The translations under genes were made by a program, and so were the position numbers. Of a DNA stretch of 20,570 bases, positions 15,051-20,570 are shown in pieces. Source of the stretch: JAZDMK01 sp043800975 (GTDB lineage Bacteria > Bacteroidota > Bacteroidia > Bacteroidales > JAHJDW01); assembly GCA_043800975.1 (NCBI GenBank), contig JAZDMK010000191.1, positions 1-20,570 on the forward strand. Direction: 5' to 3'. The notes under the pieces were generated by a model. It was given only the letters and a program-made list of their open reading frames with translations. It searched no databases and was not told the origin of the DNA. The first letter of the stretch is position 1, and each line of letters begins with the position of its first letter.

Positions 15051-15058
15051 TCAAATGT
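15051..15058 (-). promoter_or_regulatory. -7 box for the amidohydrolase operon
   Basis: TACATTTG on the minus strand lies 17 bases upstream of the ATG at 15033 and fits TAnnTTTG. A clear TTG at the -33 position was not found. Confidence 0.55.
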
Positions 15059-15159
15059 AAAAATTATTTTGGTTAAAATGAAATCGTTGTGTTTGAAAAC
15101 AGGAAAGAGAATTAACAATTCAATAACAAATTTTAACACAAATACAGGAATTAAACGCC

Positions 15160-15167
15160 TATATTTG
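15160..15167 (+). promoter_or_regulatory. -7 box for the metal locus
   Basis: TATATTTG fits TAnnTTTG and ends only 4 bases before the ATG at 15172, so the transcript would be leaderless or nearly so. The downstream protein has no second methionine, so the start cannot move downstream. No good -33 TTG is present. Confidence 0.5.
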
Positions 15168-15171
15168 CCCT

Positions 15172-15624
15172 ATGAAATTGGCTCGCAATACAGCAGTTCT
15201 CAGTTGGCTGTTGATTTTTTTTCTGGCATCATCCGGGGTGAACCTTATTTCGCACACCTGTCATACCTGCGGTTGTGAGGATTTTCACTTGTTTGTGAAG
15301 CCCTATTGTTGCGGAAATGAAAAATGCCATGAGAACAAAGAAGAAAATTGTGATGAGCATTGTCAGGACTCTCATGAGCAAAAGCAATGCTGCACCTATA
15401 CGTTCCAGCTGATAAAGATTAAATCACAGTTTACATCTGTAGACCGTATTGTAGCTGCTCCCGATTATTCACCCATTCCGGCTATTGATTTTTTTGAAGC
15501 TTCTTCCGAAGAAATAGTTTCAAAGGTTCCAGAAAATCAGTTTGAATCGCCACCTCTAATATTTCAATCCGGAAAACAATTCGTAATTTTTTCAAGCGCA
15601 CTTCGTATTCATCCGCTTACCTGA
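15172..15624 (+). CDS. Cys/His-rich exported protein, HYC_CC_PP type
   Basis: 150 residues. A signal-peptide-like segment (residues 8-28) precedes a Cys/His cluster: SHTCHTCGCEDFH, YCCGNEKCHENK, CDEHCQDSHEQKQCC (about residues 35-82). The C-terminal ESPPLIF matches the PP part of the small Bacteroidota family often annotated HYC_CC_PP, whose genes usually sit beside TonB receptors of metal loci. The cluster suggests metal binding in the periplasm. The gene is followed 53 bases later by the TonB receptor and probably shares its transcript. The family name is from memory of its motifs; the bound metal is unknown. Confidence 0.72.
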   Translation: MKLARNTAVLSWLLIFFLASSGVNLISHTCHTCGCEDFHLFVKPYCCGNEKCHENKEENCDEHCQDSHEQKQCCTYTFQLIKIKSQFTSVDRIVAAPDYSPIPAIDFFEASSEEIVSKVPENQFESPPLIFQSGKQFVIFSSALRIHPLT

Positions 15625-15665
15625 GAATATCAGATTTTTTGATTTTCATTTTATTATTTAATCTC

Positions 15666-15671
15666 AGGAGG
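15666..15671 (+). promoter_or_regulatory. Canonical Shine-Dalgarno before the TonB receptor
   Basis: AGGAGG lies 6 bases before the ATG at 15678. It decides this start over an in-frame ATG at 15639. Such strong Shine-Dalgarno sites are uncommon in Bacteroidota. Confidence 0.75.
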
Positions 15672-15677
15672 ATTTAT

Positions 15678-17960
15678 ATGAGAAGGATATGGTTTATTAT
15701 AATACTGGTATTTACAGTATTCCCCGTGTTTGCACAGCAGGGTACTTTAAAAGGTACGGTCAGCGAATTGCAGGATAACAAAAAAGCAATTCCGTTGGTG
15801 GGTGCTAACCTTTTCTGGAAGGGAACAACAACCGGAACATCCGCAGACAAGGATGGGAACTTTTCAATTAAAAAAATTACAACTGCCGATGCTTATTTGG
15901 TTGTAAGTTATATCGGCTATAAAAACGACACGCTGCTGATTCCTGCGTCACTAAAGGAAATCAATATAGTTTTAAAAGTAAATAAAACACTGGGTGTTGT
16001 GGTCGTTGAAGGAAAAAACGATGGAAGTTACATTTCGAAAATGAAACCGATTTATACGCAGGTAATATCGTCAAGTGGATTGCAAAAGGCTGCTTGTTGT
16101 AACCTTGCCGAAAGTTTTCAGAACAGCGCAACCGTTGATGTAAATTACAGTGACGCGGTTACAGGCGCAAGGCAAATTCAAATGCTGGGCTTGTCGGGTG
16201 TATACAGTCAAAGCATGATTGAAAATGTTCCTGCTATTCGTGGCTTAGCTACATCTTATGGATTGGGCTATGTGCCGGGTCCATGGATGGAATCTATACA
16301 AATATCCAAGGGTACTTCATCGGTTATTAACGGTTATGAATCGATCACCGGGCAAATCAATGTAGAGTATAAAAAGCCCGAAGAAACCGAAGAACCTTTT
16401 TATCTGAATTTGTATGGAAACAGTTTTGGCCGTGGTGAAGGGAACTTCTATACCAAAACTGCTGTTTCCAAAAATGTATCAACCATGTTGTCCGGCCATG
16501 CTGAACAGCAGTTTATGAAAATCGATGATAACGGTGATTCCTTTATGGATATTCCTTTGGTCAAACAATACAACGTGATGAACCGTTGGGATGTTGATAT
16601 TCCGGGAAAACTGGAAGCAAAATATTTGTTCAGTGCCTTGCAGGAAGAGCGCAACGGAGGTCAAATGGATTTTGTGGAATCGGCCGACAGGGGTGATACA
16701 AACCGCTATGGATTTGGAATCAAAACCGACCGTTATCAGACAATTATCAAAAACGGAATTATGTTTCCGCAAAAGCCGGGACAAAGTATAGGAACCATTT
16801 TATCAGCTACACACCACGCCATGGACGGCTTTTTCGGACTGAATAAATACAAAGCTGCGGAGAATACTTTTTATGCCAATATGATTTTTGCATCTTATTT
16901 TGGAAAAACGAATCATAAGTATAGTACCGGACTCAGCTATTTGTTAAATGATCTGGATGAGAATTTAAATGATTCCACTTTTAACAGAATCGAATCCGTT
17001 CCCGGAGCATTTTTTCAATATACCTATGATTATCTGGATGTGTTTACCCTGATAGCAGGTGCGCGTGCGGATTATCACAGTATATACGGAACATTCTTAA
17101 CCCCTCGTATTCACGGACGGTACATGCTAAATGAAAAAACAACTTTTCGTGGATCTGCCGGAAGAGGTTATCGCATACCGTATCCGGTAGCTGATAATCT
17201 GAGTCTGCTTGTGAGTTCAAGGAAATTTATTTTAAACACAGATGTAAAAGCGGAATCAGCATGGAACTACGGCGTGAGTGTTCACCGTACTTTTAAAGTG
17301 AGAAAAGAAGAAGCATCTCTCAGTCTCGATTTTTACCGTACCGATTTCGAGAATCAATTGATAGTCGATCTGGACAGCAATCGGCACAGGGTGTATTTTT
17401 ATAATTTGAATGGAAAATCATACTCGAATGCAGCACAGGCAGAATTAAATATTAAACCTTTGAAAAATCTCGATATTACGACTGCAGCCCGTTGGGTTGA
17501 AGTGAAAGTAACAGAAGGCGGAGATTTGATCGACAAGCCGATGGTCAGTAAATACAAAGGTTTGGTTGCTGCATCTTATTCATTGTTTAAGAAAAAACTA
17601 AAGATTGATGCTACGATACAGTTTATCGGAAAAAGTCGTCTGCCAGTGGTTCCGGAATCTTTCAGCCTTTCTCCAACCGTGGGTGAGTCGCCGGCATACA
17701 ATCTTGTTTTTGGTCAGATCACGTATAAAATTGGTTCATTTGATATTTATGTAGGCGGGGAAAACCTGAATAATTACATTCAGAAAAATCCGGTTATGGC
17801 AGCTGAAGCGCCATTTGGCAAACACTTCGACGCATCTATGGTGTGGGGGCCAGTTACCGGAAGAATGTTTTATGCTGGACTGCGTCTGACTTTGAATCCA
17901 AAAGAAAAACCGGCTGAAGTCCCTGACGGACATGGTGCAGATGATGGACATGGTCATTGA
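15678..17960 (+). CDS. TonB-dependent outer-membrane receptor, probable metal uptake
   Basis: 760 residues from 15678, chosen for the AGGAGG site and the signal peptide MRRIWFIIILVFTVFPVFAQ. Residues about 22-102 form a carboxypeptidase-regulatory-like domain (GTLKGTVSEL, GTSADKDGNFSI, SYIGYKNDTLLI). A plug domain follows (about 125-235) with IQMLGLSGVYSQSMIENVPA and QISKGTSSVINGYESITGQINVEYK. The rest is a long beta-barrel. A Cys140-Cys141 pair opens the plug (KAACCNLAESF), and the C-terminus is His-rich (DGHGADDGHGH). With the Cys/His-rich protein before it and the HMA protein after it, import of a transition metal such as copper is the likely role; a metallophore or other ligand remains possible. 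Confidence 0.9.
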   Translation: MRRIWFIIILVFTVFPVFAQQGTLKGTVSELQDNKKAIPLVGANLFWKGTTTGTSADKDGNFSIKKITTADAYLVVSYIGYKNDTLLIPASLKEINIVLKVNKTLGVVVVEGKNDGSYISKMKPIYTQVISSSGLQKAACCNLAESFQNSATVDVNYSDAVTGARQIQMLGLSGVYSQSMIENVPAIRGLATSYGLGYVPGPWMESIQISKGTSSVINGYESITGQINVEYKKPEETEEPFYLNLYGNSFGRGEGNFYTKTAVSKNVSTMLSGHAEQQFMKIDDNGDSFMDIPLVKQYNVMNRWDVDIPGKLEAKYLFSALQEERNGGQMDFVESADRGDTNRYGFGIKTDRYQTIIKNGIMFPQKPGQSIGTILSATHHAMDGFFGLNKYKAAENTFYANMIFASYFGKTNHKYSTGLSYLLNDLDENLNDSTFNRIESVPGAFFQYTYDYLDVFTLIAGARADYHSIYGTFLTPRIHGRYMLNEKTTFRGSAGRGYRIPYPVADNLSLLVSSRKFILNTDVKAESAWNYGVSVHRTFKVRKEEASLSLDFYRTDFENQLIVDLDSNRHRVYFYNLNGKSYSNAAQAELNIKPLKNLDITTAARWVEVKVTEGGDLIDKPMVSKYKGLVAASYSLFKKKLKIDATIQFIGKSRLPVVPESFSLSPTVGESPAYNLVFGQITYKIGSFDIYVGGENLNNYIQKNPVMAAEAPFGKHFDASMVWGPVTGRMFYAGLRLTLNPKEKPAEVPDGHGADDGHGH

Positions 17961-18007
17961 TTCTGTTAAAACAAGTTGGGAATTATTTTTTTCATTGATG
18001 ATTTTCT

Positions 18008-18015
18008 TACATTTG
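18008..18015 (+). promoter_or_regulatory. -7 box for the HMA-domain gene
   Basis: TACATTTG lies 15 bases before the ATG at 18031 and fits TAnnTTTG. The HMA gene may therefore also be transcribed separately from the receptor. Confidence 0.55.
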
Positions 18016-18030
18016 TAAAAAAGAGAAAGT

Positions 18031-18402
18031 ATGAAAGCAATAAAAATCTTCAGCACAATTCTTACCCTTGCTTTTTTAGTGGCAATAGGAAACAACGCCA
18101 TGGCTCAGGGAGAAAAGAATCAGAAATTAAAACCCGGCACTTCACAAATTACGATCAAAACATCAGGTCAGTGTGAAATGTGCAAAACCAGAATTATTAA
18201 AGCCGTTAAGAGTCAGGACGGAATTAAGAAAGTGAAATACAATGATCAGGATAAAACAGTTTGGGTATTGTATCAATATGCAAAAACAGATCCTGCAAAA
18301 ATTAAAGCTGCCATAGCAAAAGTTGGTCACGATGCCGATGAAGTTAAAGCAGATCCCGCAGCATACGAAGCATTACCCGCATGTTGTAAAAAATCAAAAT
18401 GA
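18031..18402 (+). CDS. Exported heavy-metal-associated (HMA) domain protein
   Basis: 123 residues. A signal peptide (about 1-25, ending NAMAQ) is followed by one HMA domain (about 38-105) with the metal-binding CxxC at Cys48 and Cys51 (SGQCEMCKTRII). The domain resembles copper chaperones such as CopZ/Atx1 but is directed to the periplasm. The tail ends PACCKKSK (Cys118, Cys119), echoing the CC pairs of the two upstream proteins. It lies 70 bases after the TonB receptor, with its own -7 box, and is closed by a strong terminator. It probably receives or buffers the metal brought in by the receptor; copper is the best guess. Confidence 0.85.
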   Translation: MKAIKIFSTILTLAFLVAIGNNAMAQGEKNQKLKPGTSQITIKTSGQCEMCKTRIIKAVKSQDGIKKVKYNDQDKTVWVLYQYAKTDPAKIKAAIAKVGHDADEVKADPAAYEALPACCKKSK

Positions 18403-18430
18403 AAAAAAGCCGCAATTGCGGCTTTTTTTT
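18402..18430. terminator. Bidirectional intrinsic terminator
   Basis: The 14-base palindrome GCCGCAATTGCGGC (18409-18422) is flanked by seven A and eight T, so it works for both strands. It ends the HMA gene (whose TGA touches it) and the convergent gene whose stop is at 18442. Confidence 0.92.
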
Positions 18431-18441
18431 ATCAAGATATT

Positions 18442-20199
18442 TTAGAATTTTTCAATCCACAAAAGCGGGACATCCTTCTTACACATTTTACCATTCTGAT
18501 TTGGGATATGGCGCACGATTCCGTCCACTTCTGATTTTACTTCAGAGTATACCATCATGTATTCCAGATAGCATAACCGTTGTCCCTTCTCAACCTTATC
18601 GCCTACCTTAAGAGGCTTTTCATAGAAACCAAAATTGTAATATACTTTTCCGGGATTGCTCGATTTTACTTCAACCCATTCCGGCTTGATGTCTACATGT
18701 TCTGCTGCTAAAGCACCGCTTGCTGAACGATTTTTTTCAGAGATTGCTTTTGAAAGATCATCTGCAAATCGTTTTTTTGCTGCACCACTTTTGTAATCGC
18801 GGTATTCGCGTGTATGCATAGCCAACTCAAAAAGTTCTTCATCATCCGGGCCACAATCCCAGCCGTTTTCTTTCATCTCAGCTCTGTACTTATCGAGTTC
18901 ATCGGGATACCCTTCTTGTGGAACACCGGTATAAAATTCACGACCCTGTTTTTTTGCCAGTTCAACAATTTCAGGGGCAAGTGTTCCCGGTAGTTTGCCT
19001 GCTTTACCCAGAATCATATCCCAGGTATTATTATCCATCATTGAATAGCGTTCATTACCTTTTACCAATTGAAGAAGATTTAAAAGCGCAACATTTTTCA
19101 CGTACTGACTGAATGGTGTTACCAATGGCGGGTTGCCAAGTTTGGGCCACACATAAGCCACTTCATCAAACAATTTTACAAGCATCTCATCTTGCGTGTA
19201 GGGTTTCTTTCCGCCATCGATTAACGCTTTGTTTACTGCATCATGTACACCTTTCAGATCGGCCATCAGGCTACCCATCATTCCGCCGGGAAGACCGCAT
19301 CCAATCAGTAACGAAGACATATATTTATTTTTCGGATCGATAAAATATCCCAGAAAATCATCCATAAATTCCTGCGTCAATGCACGTCCTTCCATGTATG
19401 CATCCATGTTCAGATCGGGAACATCGAAGCCTGCATCAAGTAGCATTTCGCGAATAGTAATTACATCGGGATGCACCATTCCCCAAGCCAGCGGTTCGAT
19501 AGCGCAGTCGATACAATCAGCACCAGCCCTTGCCACTTCTAAAGTGGAAGCAACAGAAAAACCAGGTCCTGAATGACCATGATACTGAACATACAAATGG
19601 GGATATTTTGTTTTGATGGCATGTACCAGCTTGCCTAATGTCACGGGGCGGCCAATACCCGCCATATCTTTCAGGCAGATTTCATCTGCACCGTATTCCG
19701 CAACTTTATCTACAACATTCATATAATGTTCGATGGTGTGAACATTCGAGTGTGTAATGCTGAGTGCAGCCTGCGAAATCATTCCGGCTTCCTTGGCATA
19801 TTTAACAGAAAGTTCAAGGTTGCGTGGATCGTTCAAGCCGCAGAAAGAACGTGCAATATCAACACCCTGTGCTTTTTTTACTTTATACATTAGCTTTCGA
19901 ACATCAGCAGGGACGGGAAACATACGAATTCCATTCAGTGCACGTTCCAGCATGTGTGTCTTGATACCGGCATCGTTAAAGGGTTTTACCCACTCGCGAA
20001 CCGCCGTGTTTGGATTTTCTCCGAACAAAAGGTTTACTTGTTCAGATGCTCCTCCGTTTGTTTCTACGCGCGAGAAACATTTCATGTCAATAATTACAGG
20101 AGCAATCTTTTTCAATTGATCTACTCGGGGCACATATTTTCCGGATGACTGCCACATGTCTCGGTAAATAAGGCTAAACTCAATACGACGCTTTGACAT
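18442..20199 (-). CDS. Oxaloacetate decarboxylase alpha/pyruvate carboxylase B-like protein without biotin lysine
   Basis: 585 residues. It has the carboxyltransferase domain (about 5-320), the PYC-OADA-like helical region (about 330-480) and a C-terminal biotinyl/lipoyl-like domain (about 510-585). Metal-site elements remain: RDMWQS (Arg13-Asp14, Gln17), CLKDMAG (Lys177) and HGH (His207, His209). Two key functions look lost. The biotin motif EAMKM is EYMMV, with Met549 where the biotinylated lysine belongs. The GGQxTN catalytic loop reads GGMMGS (305-310), removing the Gln and the Thr that moves the proton. It is probably not a biotin-dependent carboxylase or decarboxylase, and its reaction is unknown. 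No biotin carboxylase or sodium-pump subunit is nearby. It is intact and apparently monocistronic. Confidence 0.85.
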   Translation of the reverse strand: MSKRRIEFSLIYRDMWQSSGKYVPRVDQLKKIAPVIIDMKCFSRVETNGGASEQVNLLFGENPNTAVREWVKPFNDAGIKTHMLERALNGIRMFPVPADVRKLMYKVKKAQGVDIARSFCGLNDPRNLELSVKYAKEAGMISQAALSITHSNVHTIEHYMNVVDKVAEYGADEICLKDMAGIGRPVTLGKLVHAIKTKYPHLYVQYHGHSGPGFSVASTLEVARAGADCIDCAIEPLAWGMVHPDVITIREMLLDAGFDVPDLNMDAYMEGRALTQEFMDDFLGYFIDPKNKYMSSLLIGCGLPGGMMGSLMADLKGVHDAVNKALIDGGKKPYTQDEMLVKLFDEVAYVWPKLGNPPLVTPFSQYVKNVALLNLLQLVKGNERYSMMDNNTWDMILGKAGKLPGTLAPEIVELAKKQGREFYTGVPQEGYPDELDKYRAEMKENGWDCGPDDEELFELAMHTREYRDYKSGAAKKRFADDLSKAISEKNRSASGALAAEHVDIKPEWVEVKSSNPGKVYYNFGFYEKPLKVGDKVEKGQRLCYLEYMMVYSEVKSEVDGIVRHIPNQNGKMCKKDVPLLWIEKF

Positions 20200-20261
20200 A
20201 ATTTTAGTTTTAAATAGTATTACAATGATAAAGAAATTTTATCATGTTGTGTTTATTAATT

Positions 20262-20570
20262 TTAATTTAAACTGACCGGTGCTTTCTTTTCGTAAATCAG
20301 CATGTAATTATCAAACTGTTTTGAAACTTTATGAACGGTAATATTGCCAAGACTTTTATTAAAGGTGTTGAAAAGATCTTTGCTTTGTTTTTCTGTTTTT
20401 TTATCGTAAGCGTACTTATTAAAAATAATCATTCCGCCCAGTGACAAAGCTTTTTTGAGATACTTGAAAAATTCAGCCGTTTCAAAAATGGGAGGAACAT
20501 CCGTGTCAACATACAAGTCAACAACAATTAAATTATATAGATTTAGATTTTGTTTTACAAACTGAAATGC
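20262..20570 (-). CDS. Spermidine-synthase-like SAM methyltransferase (5' end off window)
   Basis: The frame is open from its stop at 20262 to the right edge, giving about 102 C-terminal residues. LNLYNLIVVDLYVDTDVPP is the acidic strand-4 region of the polyamine synthase/methyltransferase fold. It is followed by ETAEFFKYLKKALSLGGMIIFN, the strand-5 motif. The active-site and SAM-binding half is off the window, so whether it is a true spermidine synthase or a related methyltransferase cannot be decided. Between it and the next gene (20200-20261) is only a short AT-rich hairpin, TGATAAA-GAAAT-TTTATCA, near 20227. Confidence 0.7.
   Translation of the reverse strand, partial: AFQFVKQNLNLYNLIVVDLYVDTDVPPIFETAEFFKYLKKALSLGGMIIFNKYAYDKKTEKQSKDLFNTFNKSLGNITVHKVSKQFDNYMLIYEKKAPVSLN

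Noticed and set aside
15639..15677. Upstream ATG at 15639 for the TonB receptor
   Set aside because: The ATG at 15678 has AGGAGG six bases upstream and begins a standard signal peptide.

Overview
The window looks like a chromosomal segment of a member of the Bacteroidota. Four things support this. A secreted protein ends in a type IX secretion (T9SS) type A sorting domain. There is a TonB-dependent receptor with an N-terminal carboxypeptidase-regulatory-like domain. Protein families such as the Cys-rich HYC_CC_PP type are present. Several genes carry the phylum's TAnnTTTG -7 promoter box. No rRNA, tRNA, CRISPR array or prophage was seen. The overall gene set suggests a heterotrophic, probably environmental, species; I cannot name it.

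Layout. 1-1727 (-) is the 5' part of a membrane-anchored Fe-S oxidoreductase, cut by the window edge. 1842-3221 (-) is a TrpB2-type tryptophan synthase beta chain. Ahead of it (3245-3405) is what appears to be a complete transcription attenuator: a promoter, a 27-codon leader peptide with three Trp codons (two adjacent), mutually exclusive antiterminator and terminator helices, and a T-tract. 3447-5010 (+) holds an IS200/REP-associated-type transposase containing palindromes, overlapping a radical SAM protein of the PflX/COG1313 type. 5007-8263 (-) is a two-gene operon of exported proteins. 8475-9704 (-) is peptidase T and 9919-11352 (-) is a serine hydrolase lipoprotein.

11353-12826 is a repeat-rich stretch without a confident gene. 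It has a roughly 609-bp array of 21-bp units with a 105-bp higher-order period, then a terminator-like hairpin and several palindromic dispersed repeats. One of these resembles a palindrome inside the transposase gene. 12827-15033 (-) encodes an amidohydrolase lipoprotein and a small TonB-C-like protein. 15172-18402 (+) is a metal-handling locus: a Cys/His-rich exported protein, a TonB receptor with a His-rich tail, and an exported HMA-domain protein. 18442-20199 (-) encodes a protein shaped like oxaloacetate decarboxylase alpha/pyruvate carboxylase B that lacks the biotin-acceptor lysine. 20262-20570 (-) is the C-terminal end of a spermidine-synthase-like methyltransferase.

The points most worth attention are the Trp attenuator in front of a stand-alone trpB2, the biotin-site-less carboxylase-like protein, the 21-bp array that reads as heptad repeats in several frames, and the palindromes embedded in the transposase coding sequence. 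All functional calls come from reading motifs by eye; no database search was possible.
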